DNA from: Anisakis pegreffii
Taxonomy: Eukaryota > Nematoda > Chromadorea > Rhabditida > Anisakidae
Assembly (NCBI GenBank): GCA_035041965.1
Contig: JAPYMA010000266.1
Location: forward strand, 62,001 to 126,000
Reading direction: 5' to 3'
Length of the DNA stretch: 64,000 nt
Part shown: piece by piece, positions 25,534-37,887 of the stretch
Layout of the letters: every line of letters starts with the position of its first letter
How positions within the stretch are numbered: the stretch's first letter is position 1
Position numbers and translations under genes: made by a program
The notes under the pieces: generated by a model
Seen by the model: the letters and a program-made list of their open reading frames with translations, nothing else
What the model was told of the DNA's origin: nothing
The model's database searches: none

Positions 25534-26614
25534 CAGTACTGCTTAATAAATGCACCACAGCTGTCTTGTTCCACCATAACATTCATTATTTAAGCCTTCA
25601 CTTCCATTTTCCAAATCAATGATAGAGTTTTTCGAAACTCACTTTCTAGGACGAAAAATATCGCTCCCATCAACAGATGCTTTCAACGATGGAAGGATTT
25701 GCCGTGGAAAAGTGTAGTAATTCCTGGCTACCTGAACAGTTGACAATTTATTCACCGAATGTTACTTCCACCAAATTCATCGACTGACAGAGTTTTACGC
25801 AAATGTTTGGATTTTATTTCATACACTAATAGTGGTGGAATGATCATAATGTGAAATCGATTGAAAATGTAACTTTGAAATCACTTAATTCATTTATTCA
25901 TCCATAATTAGCAGGATATTATAATCCAAAACACAATAGTTATGATACAAATTAAATATAATAAAAATCAATGCACATTACTTATGCAATTCAAAGTCCT
26001 TGAATTTCTAATACATCCGAGTAAAGATTATCACTAAAAAATTGAAGATCCGATTAACTCTCACTGAATATGTTTTTCGTAAACAATATAAATTACAAAG
26101 TGAAAATTTGAAAAATAGAACGCCTAGAAGTTGTACGATCAATACTGCTCAAAAATACAATGGGCAACTTGATAAACATCCATAACTCGCAGAATTAATA
26201 TCAAACTATCAAAACATAAATAGTTAATAGAACTTTGATGAAAACTTATAAATTCAGTGTATGAAAATATAAAATGCAAGCAAAAGTTCAGCTTCGTTAC
26301 TGAAAAAACATGTGATAGAAACAAATATCGAAATTCATAAAGACTGAATGACAAGCTCCCAGCTGAGTTGAATCTTGCTGACTGTACATAAGCAAAGGTG
26401 ACGATGTACAAAGGCAAACGACGGATGATAATAAAAGCAATGATATTTGATGACATGCACATTATAAAGGAACACTGATATCATGTACTCACAACATGTT
26501 GATTAAATAAATTATTGCAAATAAAAACAGTTTGATGGTTGTATATGGAAAATGATGATTTTAATGAAATTGGAATAAATCGCCTAGATTCTCACTGAAT
26601 TTATCGAAACGATA

Positions 26615-29063
26615 TCAAAATATTGATTTGCCACAGGCCCAGTTGAGTGGTTTCCGTTGGTAAACCATGCAACCATTCGGCTCATCACTCTCAAGCGTAG
26701 CTAAATATATGGGTGTATCAGCACCCTGTTCAATCGTTAACGGACCTTTATGACTTGTCATATCCGTATCAACATACCCTGGACAACACTGAAAAACAGA
26801 TCTGTTTAATGTATGTTACCAAATACAGCTCGATTTTGGATCTCTTTCTCATTGATTTTAAGAAACATGCCGTCCAGACTGGAGATTGCCGACTGGAGAT
26901 TCAGATTTTTGGTTCAGTTATGAATAAAATGTAAGGGTAAATAAAATGATTGGAAACAGTTCTCGAAAAATTCGAATGTTCACTTGATAACAATAAATTT
27001 ACATTGAATCATCGTAACAAAACTAATGAGACTTCGAGACTGAATTGTATAAGACAAAAGACAAACCCCGTTGACGATGATATTTCTCGACTTGAGCTGA
27101 CGTGACTGAACCAATGATAATGCAACCATCGCAGCTTTTGAAACACCATAAGCTGATTGACGTAAATAACCCTTCTCTTTTATGTTCCCGTCAATACATC
27201 CTCTAAAAACATTATCCTATTCTGTTATACTTTCAGTGCAGATAGTGCGATGGAGCCACTAGAAACATTTTCATCAAATAGTACGATGCTTTATCCTGCT
27301 GCATCCTCAATACGAAACGATATCAAAAATTACAGTACGAGACAGCACTTATTTTAATGGACAATAACCGAAATAATCATCTGCCACAACAAACGCAACT
27401 CACTGAATATAATCCTTCGTGAATTTATCGATTTCGGCCACGGTCAGTGTGGGTTTTGTGAGTGTGTCTATTATTTGTTGACTGTAATGACCCTCCAGCA
27501 TACCCGCTTGACTGCACACATTCACCACTCTTTAAATTACCTCGTTTATTTATTGCACTAAACAGTAATGTATTCACAATGACTTATACGTTTACCACAA
27601 AATTCGCATACAATGAGCTTGAGACACGCAGTAAATGAACTGACTTAAAAATACAAATTTACATTATGTGAATATTCAACTTCAAGGAATGGATCAGTCA
27701 AATTTATATTTACTGCAAAAAAAACCCTATCATTAAAAAATTTCAAAGTAATGGACTTAATTACCAGTCCCAAGCGCGCAAAAAAAAAGAGGAAAACATT
27801 GTTTATGACAGCATCAAAAGATATATGCGGAGTATAAATCGCACGTTTTTGAGATGGGAAATGCAACTTAAACGGATGGGAAATGCAACTGAAAGGAAAA
27901 GAAAATCTTCAATGAGAATATCAAAGTTGGATGATTCAATGAAAACAAACCGTCCGCCGTTACGCAGCAGTGGAAAGAGTATATCGCAAGTTTGTTTGGT
28001 ACCCTCATAATTGACAGCGATCGTCACACGTGCTTGTTCCTCTGGTGGTTCGGTAGCATCCGTCTGCAATGCGACAATTACTCATCCATTTCATCCACAA
28101 ACAATTATTTACTCATAATGAACATTTTTGACAGAGTTTTTTTGCAAATGAAATAAAACAATTCATAAACACATTTGCAACGATTCGATCGCATTCAAAC
28201 GAACAACTAAATTAAAAAAACCTTAAAAGCGAATCCGGCATTATTGATGAGAACATCGAAACCACCATATTCTTTCTTTATGTGATCGGCGAATTTCTGT
28301 ATGCTATCGCGATTCGTGATGTCCAACTGATGGTATTTGATGTCCGATTTACGTTTATCACCAACTTCAGTGAGCAGTTTCGCTAATGACGCTTCACCTA
28401 ATTTTTCATTACGAGCTGAAAATGGTACCTCTTCGAATTGAACCGAAACTCAACCGAACAGAAAATCTTCACTGATTTCCGTGCCGTGTTAATTTTTTTA
28501 AAATGTCTATTAATACGGTGTACATTTATATGCATTAATGATTTCTGTTGCTGTAATGTATTGTCGTCATTTGTTTAGCAGTAAGCAACCGAAATCGCTC
28601 GTTCAGGCTCACATACTCTGTGATGGTGAGCCTTTTCTGAACTGCAAACTAGCCCAAATTGGCTGTTCAGAAGAAAACAAAAATGAGACTGTGCACTCAT
28701 CATTAATATCGTGAAGAGAAACAAACCGTTCGAAAGGAGATAAATTTCAAGAAGAAGTTGTCATGAAAGCATAAAAGTAACATTTCTAGAACTAAAACAT
28801 TTGAATGCATGATAATCTTGATATAACGAATGAATAAGCAAATAAACACGCAAACAGAAATATAAACCTGTTAGATAAACGATACCACCGATAACCTTTT
28901 CAGCTAAACCCTTAACAATACCATAACCAATGCCCTTGTTCGCCCCAGTAACCTGTAAAGTTACCGCTGTTTCTACTATCGTTAACCTCTCAAAAACAAT
29001 TTAAACAGGCATCAACTGGTGACATATAATATGACTAACCACAAAAATTCGTTGTGAAGCCAT
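26615..29063 (-). CDS. CBR1: Carbonyl reductase [NADPH] 1-like short-chain dehydrogenase
   Basis: A cytosolic NADPH-dependent reductase of carbonyl compounds (classical SDR, CBR1 group). Seven exons join in phase to 283 codons, matching CBR1 (277): 29040-29063, 28868-28952, 28222-28415, 27951-28063, 27414-27539, 27067-27202, 26615-26788 (stop TGA). The start MASQRIFV is split from VTGANKGIGYGIV, the TGxxxGIG cofactor loop. Next come ARNEKLGEA, HQLDITNRDSIQKF, DVLINNAGFAFK (NNAG motif), TDATEPPEEQARVTIAVNY, LFPLLRNGG, VVNVCSQAG with the catalytic Ser, SAYGVSKAAMVALS with the catalytic YxxxK, and CCPGYVDTDMTSHKGPLTIE, a CBR1 signature. All catalytic residues are present. Five of its six donors begin GTT. 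The product may differ from mammalian CBR1 in substrate range, which the sequence does not tell. Confidence 0.95.
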
Positions 29064-29916
29064 TTTGTTCGATCAACTGAAATGCGGATATTGATTAGGA
29101 ATAAATGAATGAATGAATGCACAATAACACGAATAAAACAACAAAACAAACGATAAACAATAACGATACCAATACAAATGTCCTTCGAACTCAATACAAA
29201 CAATTCTTAACGCCAAAAAATTGATAACGTCATACAATAAGCACAAAAAGAAAGCAACTGATAGTGCACGCAAAACATTATTCACCGACAACCAAACAAA
29301 TAAATCAACACAGTGAAAATTATAATCAATAGAAGATTACACATTAATCTCATAAGAATGAAACTGCAAATTATGAAACATTCAAAAAGTAAAGGAATAA
29401 ATTCTAAATGTGAAGAGTTCCACCAAAATAACGAAAATAATCTCTTGTTCAATAAATTCGATGTCAAAACAAAATTTTCCGCAAATCAAATCAAATTTGA
29501 TTGTTGCGAACAGATAACTTGACGATCATATTATCATCCAACTGATCGTGAGACACCTCGTTAACTATTCATCACCTAATTACCATAATCCCATAATCAC
29601 TAAAAGTAATCTCAACATACTTGCACTGCACATTCCTAAAATATTAAATCACCACCATGTATGTAAACCCGTGAATTTGCCGAGATAACCGGAGAAATGA
29701 ATTTGTCGATATAACTGGGGATGTTAGAATTTCAAAATACAGAAGGTTAAAAATTATTACTTCTGTACAATATCAACAAATCGGACCACATCGTTTTTGT
29801 ATTGTAAACGTTTGATAAAAATTTTGTAACAACGGTTGATACTGCAAACAGCGATTCTGACCAATCCTATTTGGGCAAACTTCTATATTCAAATTGACAA
29901 AATTTCCAGTTTGCAG
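29064..29916. other. Upstream region of the carbonyl reductase gene
   Basis: 850 bases of AT-rich sequence between the reductase start codon and the retroelement. Its promoter should lie here. I see no clear TATA box or trans-splice signal. Confidence 0.4.
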
Positions 29917-30975
29917 TCATTGTACAGAAAAGTTTTCTTGTTGCGTTGTTTTTATAACTTCTCTATATCTCGATCGATTTGTGTTGGGGGCTTCAGAGTA
30001 GCCATGATATCGATCCACCATTTCTCTGAGGGTCACGGCTTCTTCGATATAGTTTCGCAGCTTTTTGACACTCCAAAATGGATCCGCTGACTTTTTAGTG
30101 TAGATTTCCAGCAGTAGCCATTTTGGTAATTTTTCTTCTATGGCGAGTTCAATCTGTGGGTGATTGATGTTATCGCCAAGTGTTTCCAGCTGTCTGAGGA
30201 TGACCTCCATTTTTTCTATTGTGGGTCGAAGGTTTTTGAATTGGGCTGTCGGTAAATGCTTTAATTCGCTCTGGAGATGCTTCTTTATTAGGTTTTCATC
30301 TCCGTATCTTTGTTGGAGCACTGTTACGACAACTTCATAATTCTCAGGGATTATTGCATATCCTGAGGCTGTCGCCTTGGCTGCTCCGACAAGGCAGTTA
30401 AGCAAATAATTTAACTTCGTGACCTTTGGAATGGTCTGAGATCCTACTTCTGCCTGGAATCTCGCCCAGAATTCAGGCCATTTTAACAGATCACCGTTGA
30501 ATTGTGGTAATCCCATTGTTGGTAAATGGATAGAGGTTCTCATAACCGTAGGTGCGACCATTTCTTCTAGTGCGGCTTTGGATGGGGTGTCGTCATATGA
30601 GCGTTTTCGTAATTCCAAATCCGCCATCAAGGAAGATAGCACATCTATGGCTTCGCGACCTTGATCTTTCGCATCCAGTATCCAGTCACGTGAATTTTTG
30701 ACGTAGGATGCAGTTTCCTTTTTTCTCAGCTCTTCATCACTTATCTGATGGATATAAGCCGTCCATTCACTGTTTATCTCTTGCAGTGAAGTCACTGCTG
30801 AGATTATTTTCTTCCTCAAATGGTCCATCTTAAGCCACTCTTTTCTGCAGAATGTTTTCTTTTCTTTTTCCGACCATTGTTCTGGGATGGGGTCCACTTC
30901 TTGCGGAACATCACTGATGTACTTCAATAGTTTATCCCTCGGAGTTTCCGCACTTTTTTTATATATGCTGGCCAT
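29917..30975 (-). CDS. BEL/Pao gag-like protein (DUF1759 type), 3'-truncated
   Basis: 352 codons from MASIYKKSAETPRDKLL. Residues about 1-140 are charged and helical. Residues about 150-310 carry the DUF1759 (PF03564) pattern of BEL/Pao polyproteins: LPQFNGDLLKWPEFWARFQA, KLNYLLNCLVGAAKATASGY, NYEVVVTVLQQRYGD. In this family the domain is followed by a zinc-knuckle and then protease/RT. Here the frame runs after NTNRSRY straight into LTR sequence and stops at TTQQENFSVQ. No internal stop is present, so the truncation may be young. This is a dead or non-autonomous copy, not a host gene. Confidence 0.88.
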   Translation of the reverse strand: MASIYKKSAETPRDKLLKYISDVPQEVDPIPEQWSEKEKKTFCRKEWLKMDHLRKKIISAVTSLQEINSEWTAYIHQISDEELRKKETASYVKNSRDWILDAKDQGREAIDVLSSLMADLELRKRSYDDTPSKAALEEMVAPTVMRTSIHLPTMGLPQFNGDLLKWPEFWARFQAEVGSQTIPKVTKLNYLLNCLVGAAKATASGYAIIPENYEVVVTVLQQRYGDENLIKKHLQSELKHLPTAQFKNLRPTIEKMEVILRQLETLGDNINHPQIELAIEEKLPKWLLLEIYTKKSADPFWSVKKLRNYIEEAVTLREMVDRYHGYSEAPNTNRSRYREVIKTTQQENFSVQ

Positions 30976-31037
30976 TTTATTTCTTTAGTGGCGAGGGAAA
31001 TTTATTTCTTTCTCTTTCAATTTCCCGGCCGACACAC

Positions 31038-31330
31038 CATTGTACAGAAAAGTTTTCTTGTTGCGTTGTTTTTATAACTTTTCTATATCTCGACTCGGGT
31101 TGTAACTTTTAAACAACCTATCTGTACAGTCGGTCGGTGGTTCCTTTTGGCTCGCCTTCTTATGCCACGCGGTATAGTTGTTTTGATTGAATATTTTGTT
31201 CGGTCCTCGCCTGGCCAACGATTTGTTTCTGGTCCAATTTGGTTGAGTGCTTTTGTACTGTCTCTGGGTAGAGGATTACGGATCGCTCCTTGTATTGTTG
31301 CACACTCAAACTTGGGTAATTTATCAACAT
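31038..31330 (-). repeat. Putative 5' LTR of the BEL/Pao element
   Basis: About 290 bases, GC-richer than the flanks, beginning TGTTGATAAATTACC and ending TTTTCTGTACA on the element strand. Its last 56 bases are repeated at the other end of the gag ORF. The outer boundary is inferred only from the TG start and the composition change. Confidence 0.55.
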
Positions 31331-32416
31331 GATATAATAATGCGAGCGCGTAATATACGGAATAGGTATAACATCATAATATACATATGCGAATAATCTT
31401 TAACATAACATATCGTAAATTATTTGTTAAGATATAGATATTCAAAATTATGGAATGAGGTATCAAGTGAACATTAAAAGAGGAAGAATCACTGATCACA
31501 TAATAAAGTCATCGTTCCAATCTCGACCTTTTATACTACCGAAAAGTGGGCGTCGAAGGTGATCGCTGGTTAAAAAATCCTCTTCGACCATTATTTCGTG
31601 ATAATTGCGGATTGTCCTTTAAGCATTTGAAAAGTGATCTCTGGTTAAATTGTCAAATTGTAAAAGTGACGCCATATATTTGATCACTTCATATATTGTT
31701 ATGCCCACTCAGAGCAATCTATTTTAGTCACATAATAATCACCATAGATTTTGTACTCTCACATATATATTGCTTAATAATCGCGAGATTTCGCGACAAT
31801 CATCAATTCTGTCTTATACATTTCCTGTAGCTTATTTAGGATTGATTGTACGAAATAATTTTACGGCAGAATATAGCGACGTTATGAACACGATTCGTTG
31901 ATACGGGAACGACTATGCTAATTCAGATATAATCATGAACTCATTACTAACTACATCCATAACTGTCGACAAAACACTCGTCGACAAAACAGCACAACTT
32001 AGTTACAAACGGAACATCCGATGCCATCAGCGCTTGCGACACTCTTCATCGTCACGAGTGTTGCGACGGAAATCGCAACTTTGAGAGGTTCAACCACTGA
32101 ATCACATTTCAACTCGAATAACTCGTTTTCAATTACTCATTTTCAACTGATCTCGATTACGCCTTCTCGCTCACTAAATCGTTCCATTCTCTCCGTGTTC
32201 TTATTGCATTATATTCCATCTCTGTGTATGACATTATAATGTCTCGATCATTGTCACGAAATCCATCGATCATATATCAGTAAACTTTGCGACGTTTGTA
32301 TGTTCGAACTCCTCAATGGCCAGGCTTTGCAAGAGCCGTCAACACCTTTGACTTTGCACTCTCACGTTTAATCACGATGCTTTATAACCCAATAACTCGT
32401 TTCTAATTCCCAATTA

Positions 32417-32802
32417 TCATCCGTCCGTTCACTTACGTATGCTCAATTACTCAAGCTTGAGATACTCATTGTTTGAGATACTCGAGATACTCAAACATAA
32501 CCCAATAGCCAACGAACACAATAAGAGTACCTCTTTCGATAACCTGATATTTGTACACTGTGAAGGATTTTTTAAAGATTTTTTTTCAAGTGAATGTTCT
32601 TATAAATTCCTCTCACAGATGATGATAATCCTCTTCAGATGATCATAAGTTTGCTGAAGCATTCGATTAATTGATTGTTTCCAAGTTACCTTTTTGCTTG
32701 TTTCTTTCCATTTCCTCAAAATAAATTATGTCTGACGTCTACATCTATCATCCGTCCGTTCACTTATATGTGCTCAATTACTCAATTTTGAGATACTCAT
32801 TG
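32417..32802. repeat. 55-bp direct repeat pair
   Basis: 32417-32471 and 32748-32802 share ATCATCCGTCCGTTCACTTA, GCTCAATTACTCAA and TTGAGATACTCATTG with a handful of substitutions; the starts are 331 bases apart. The region between is rich in ACTCGTTTC/AATTACTC motifs, so this may be the remains of a longer local repeat. Confidence 0.65.
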
Positions 32803-34740
32803 ATGCCATCTCAAACTTAGAGTAATCGATTATAATAATGTTGGTAAATGAAACATTTGTGCTACCATTATTAACTTCGCGTTTGATTTGATCATGCGCA
32901 AACGTTTTGATCATGCGTACAAATCACCAACAAAACCTATTATGATAGACATCAAAAGGCCGAAAACACCTTCTGCAACATCTCAATTGCTTCACCCAGC
33001 CCTGCACGAGGCTAGGTCTATTGCAACGGCAAACTGACTGCTATTCGCAACCATCTGCCCCGACCTGTTCCATTTGGGTGAATAACGTTCCAAGGAAATC
33101 TCACTCTTCAATCACTTTCTCGAATTGTCACATGTAATCAATCAATTCTTAGTGAACATCGCTTTGCGTGTCATTCTCACTCAACAAAACAGTTCAATCA
33201 AATACTTTACTACACTGATCAACATACGAATTGAACACTGATTAACGTTAAATTCCAAATTCAAATCAGATCTGCAAGTAATGCACGCATTCGATTGAAG
33301 TCAAACAAGGCGATGGATAGCGCAAATATTATCTATCTATGAGTCAGTGAGCATAATTCATACACGACAACATTAGTGTTTACATTGCTATTTACAATCA
33401 GCGACAATGAGCTAAAATGTAAGCATACCGACGAGTTGGAATCATACCATCAACACGAGTCTACATGCATGACGATGATGAAAGTAAATATTTTTATACG
33501 ATGCAATGAAGTTCAATAAATAATCTAAATTCAATCAAACAATAATGAATCATATCAATCACTTTAAGTGAAACTATTTGTATAATAGCTGGATAATTAC
33601 GTACAACCGATATATTTATACAAAGATACAGTAACGAATGAGCGGATTTGCAAAATATATAACATATATTTGTTCTTAGTTGTTCTTTTTTGTGAAAAAA
33701 TTGTTCTTCTTACGTGAGTGAAATTACAACTGTGAAGAAATTTCTCGTAGTCGAAAGAGGGATTCTCTGAAAAAATCGACGAATAAATTGCACAAAGAAC
33801 TGTTATTGTTCTCAGCTCTCATCATTTCCAGAATTTTGGAGGCACAAGGGAATTACATCCCATCACATGGTCAAATGGGTGCATGGCGCTCAGCTTAGAA
33901 CGGCTTGGAACTTATTGATGCGCAATTTATGAATACAATGCGATAAGAATTTATAAAACAACACATTCGTAAAAGACATAAGAACTAATGAACTGAGATA
34001 CAAAATTTTCATCTATCACAGAAAGAATATTCACAAAAATATCAAACAAAAACACAACCAAATGAAAATAAACAACAAAATCACCAAAAATCGCTTTGCC
34101 TTTGCCTAAGCAACTGCGATAAGTGGCCAAGATCGTTTCGAGCAAGAGTTGACTCGTTCGAACGGCTATCAGAATATGAGTAAGAAGGAACAATCTTCAA
34201 AAGTTTCCCAAACGTTCTGTGAAACGAAATTTGCAAAGAGTTTTTTCTTTTTTCTGTGAAGTTTACATAATGGATTGGAGCATTGGTAAGCGAGTCGACT
34301 CGAATAGAATTAACAACGATTTGAACCATAACTGATCTGTTTCCTTCTTTCCTCCTACAGTTACGAAAAAAAATAAAACTGAAGACTGATGAATCACAAG
34401 TGTTATATCGACATTCAGTTCATTCAGTGTGGTTTTTTTCTGGAATGCAACCTTGCTAGAATACAAATAATCGAGTGAGGGCTTCAAACACCGCGAGATT
34501 CTTGTTCTCTGTCATAAAGGCATTTCTACAGCTTTCATTTAAAGGAATGGAATTTAGCGGAGTGATCAAAACCAGCAAAACGCTGTCGGTTCGGCAAAGC
34601 AATGCATTTCATTCATATTTGCCCATTTGAACAAAAAATCACCGGTGTGCAAAACGCTCAGCCAGGAAGGACATAAAGTACTTGAACGACATACTTCATG
34701 TATTGAGTGGGTACTATTGAGTGGAATAATCTACTGGAGA

Positions 34741-35138
34741 GAACAATTCATGGTTTAACAAGACGACATTTCTACACAAGTGATAACCACAGAACAGAAT
34801 ATTATGGTAGCAACAGCATAAAATTTGAAGCGACTGTAGTTCTTAATGAGCGATTAATGCTATGATTATAGTACAACGATTGCGACTACTACTTCGCTAC
34901 AATTCAGTGATTTTATCATCTTGTGAATGTTTTTCATAATGAATCGTGATTTTTCAACATCAGCGATTCATGCTCTGTGATCCCGAATCTTTTATTTATG
35001 ATTTTTTAAGATTAACCTTGACACTGAGTGTTCAATCATCATAAACGCGTAAGTCTACCGGAATTGAAAGGAAATAAATAAATAAAAAGGATAGAAAGAA
35101 CAATTCATGGTTCAACAAGACGACATTTCTACACAAGT
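34741..35138. repeat. 41-bp direct repeat pair, near identical
   Basis: 34741-34781 and 35098-35138 both read GAACAATTCATGGTTYAACA then AGACGACATTTCTACACAAGT, with one difference. The copies are 357 bases apart. High identity in otherwise unconstrained sequence suggests a recent duplication or two copies of a mobile fragment. Confidence 0.7.
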
Positions 35139-35646
35139 ATATTACTTATTTGAAAGACAAACGGAATGATTCTTCATTGTTACATCGACTTTAGTACAAC
35201 TTTAGTAAATGAAATATTTGCTGTCTTCAAATTACGGAAATTTTATCCTAAATGTCTAATTGCAGAGAACGTTTGCAGAATAGTTCCATATTTCATTTCT
35301 CACAACGATTGCTCTCATCCGAAACGTCTTCGGTCACTCGCCATAGTTCCCTAATAAGGAGACCTATCGCAAAACCATTAACACAGTTCGTTTAGAGTGA
35401 ATATCAAGATTCTCGGATCAAACGGAGGAAAAATGAATAACAGTAATTGATTGATAAACATTGTGAATGAATAGAAAGATTCTTCAGAGTCATGAAAGAA
35501 ATTTAAAAAGAGAACATCTGCTCTTTATTGTCCAATACATCTTGGATGTTCACACGTCATCTACCAAACAGCTGAAGTATGACATAATAACTAAAAATGA
35601 CATAAAACAGAAATTGACCATTCGTGACTTTGTAATGGTAAGTAAA

Positions 35647-37887
35647 CTAAAATCGGTACTGAATTGAATCCAAACCATCTTCATCAATAGTATTTTTGAT
35701 TTGTGAGTCAAACATCGATAGAGCGTATCGAAGTTCTTGTGCTACGTTGAGGGCACGAGTCAGCATTGATAAAACATCTACCAACTGAGGTAATTCATAA
35801 TCTGCTTGAGTTATTGTCAATCCTGCAACAGACATTCCTTCTTAAAAGCATTTCCCATTTGCCATTTCCATTTGCTTTCCTCTCAGTTTTGAGCTAATTG
35901 TAAGTCGACTTTAACTATAATTCGTGAAGGTGAAACTTTCATATTGTTGATAGTTTTCTAACCATTTAGGAACGCAGTCCTAAACAGCCTTAGAAATGAA
36001 ATGAAATGGTCAAAAGAACATTAACTGTATCGAACGATAAATTACTCGCTCTTTACCAGTTCATTAGAAAACTGAATTATTCAAGCAATTTCAAGAATGT
36101 ATCGCACGAAGTTGAAGTTACTGTATCACTTACTTATTTGTGAGATATCATAGTTAAAAGTATTACAAAATTAATGGATTCATTGCAAAAAATTGCGTAG
36201 ACAATGCTGGTAAAAATGGAATGTATATAGGGATGAACGAACCGTTAGGTTTCGAAGTCATTAGGTATGCCGCACAAACGATTCGAGTCGAAGCAATGTA
36301 ATACGAGAAAACAAGGTCATTTGGTAGGGGAGGATTAAAGCATCGAGTTGACGGGAAGTTGCACAGTTCGAGTAGAGTCCGTTTATGAGGAATACATAAC
36401 GAGGAACGTGCTTGACCGATCAGATTTGTCACCTTCAATTCGAAAGCTTTACTTTTACGACATTGAAATGGAATTCGTTCTCATCAAAATGAGTATAAAA
36501 ACAGTCAGAATGGCATTTTGTTATTCGCAATTGGAATTTCTATTTTACTGCAAAGGAATATAACTAACCATCGTAACAATCGAAGTAAGAGCTTTCCCTG
36601 ACTCCAACGTCCAATTGTTTTTATCAGCGTAAAGCTTCTTGACGAATTCCATTCCCTGATGTTATTATAAACGTTATACTTCACTACCGTACCAGATATC
36701 CTCGGAATGATTTATCGACACTCATTACTGTCATAATCATACTCATGAACCACAAATACCATGTTATTTGACAAATGATGAATACCTTAACAGTGGTTGT
36801 GAGGGCTTGCACGCAATAATTAGCAGTATCCTGTAACTGTTGCAATTTCCACTGGACGTCAGGCTGTGATACCGATCTGAACACACCACCTGGTGCTTTT
36901 GGATATTTCATGGTGACCTGCAAAGGATATGTTCAAATCGCAAACGATATTATTGCACTCAACAACACTCCATAGTAGATAAACATCGCAAAGATGATTC
37001 GTTTGGGTACTAACCTCAGTGATTATGATAGTGTCACCAAGGAGTGAGACAGCCACTTTGAGTGCATCACCTCCGTTTCGCTGAACCAATTGAAGTTTCT
37101 CAGTGCAAGGCTGTTGAGAATTAAGTTTTATTGATGGATGCAGTTTGTTGGTTATATTCAAACGTCGACAGCAATCGCGAAGAATTCCTTCCAACTGCAA
37201 TTGCCATTTACTTATTTATGTACACGTTTCCTACAAAAATATCCCACCTTATTCTAAAAAAATATCCTCATTCTATATCTCTCTAAGCACCATTCACCAC
37301 CACCACCGTTCATACACATTCAGTTTCGATTCTGCAATAAAAGAGCACAACAACTCATTAAATCGCATTCCACATTTACGAATTCATCCAAATGATTCGC
37401 AAGAATCTACTGGTATTTCGTTGATGCAAATAGGTGATTTAAAAGATCTACGCGTGAGCTCAAATAGAAACCTAAATCTTTTAACCTGAAAATACCCTAA
37501 GCAGCCTTCATTCACATAGTAAAAATTAGCAAATTAGCAACCAATAATGTCAATCAACATCCACAAATCCTCATGATCGTATAAGCATCTACATGAACAA
37601 AATTTAGGAACAACCGTGCTTAGCGATCGAACGGCTCGAATTTTCTGAATCCACGCCTCTTCGTTCATAAGAACGTCTCGCTCGCTCTCCTGTTCTTTAA
37701 CTTTCGACAGCATATCTTCGTATTCATTGGTCACACATGTTGAATGATGGCGTATTGCGGCTGGTTTGCTTGATGTTGGACTGTTCATATCATCTGTGCG
37801 CTTATCTTTGTGTGTCGACCTCGACGATCCTTCAGCATGTCGATCACCTGCCGTCTTTCGTACGTTGCTCACCAATACAGAACTCAT
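35647..37887 (-). CDS. ROGDI: Rogdi homolog (atypical leucine zipper protein; V-ATPase-associated)
   Basis: In vertebrates ROGDI (mutated in Kohlschutter-Tonz syndrome) and its RAVE-like complexes act on V-ATPase and synaptic function. Six exons join in phase to 345 codons (human 287): 37615-37887, 37015-37194, 36786-36917, 36569-36655, 36243-36432, 35647-35822 (stop TAG). Matches to the family: NEEAWIQKIRAVRSLSTLEGIL aligns with the N-terminal helix with exact spacing of Trp and Leu; GDALKVAVSLL; QWKLQQLQDTANYCVQAL, the best block; FNPPLPNDLVFSYYIASTRI; and the tail LTRALNVAQELRYALSMFDS. The first about 65 residues are a basic, disordered extension not seen in vertebrates, so a later Met is possible. 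The segment that in vertebrates links PNS... to HVHKVECV is much shorter here. Exon 5's donor was chosen by phase. Confidence 0.9.

Larger units (their letters stand above)
17475..26614. other. 9-kb stretch without a supported gene
   Basis: Very AT-rich sequence with ATT/ATA-type simple repeats (for example 19820-19900 and 20220-20350) and degenerate short duplications listed separately. Hydrophobic minus-strand frames at 18721-19229 have one good donor (GTATGT) and could hold missing 5' exons of the membrane gene, but I could not chain them. No RNA gene recognised. Confidence 0.5.
29917..31330 (-). mobile_element. Collapsed BEL/Pao LTR retrotransposon (gag-side remnant)
   Basis: A minus-strand element with a gag-like ORF (29917-30975) but no protease, reverse transcriptase, RNase H or integrase. 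A 56-bp direct repeat with one mismatch marks its ends: 29918-29973 and 31038-31093, both reading CATTGTACAGAAAAGTTTTC on the plus strand. The upstream copy belongs to a longer, GC-richer putative LTR reaching about 31329 (TGTTG on the element strand) and ending TGTACA. Next to it, TGGTGTGTCGGCCGGG is a plausible primer-binding site. The downstream copy is only the last 56 bases of an LTR, fused to the end of gag. I could not find a target-site duplication. Confidence 0.8.
31331..35646. other. Spacer between the retroelement and ROGDI
   Basis: 4.3 kb AT-rich sequence without a supported gene. It holds two pairs of short direct repeats (32417/32748 and 34741/35098). A GC-richer patch at about 32970-33080 has no recognisable identity. 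Confidence 0.5.
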
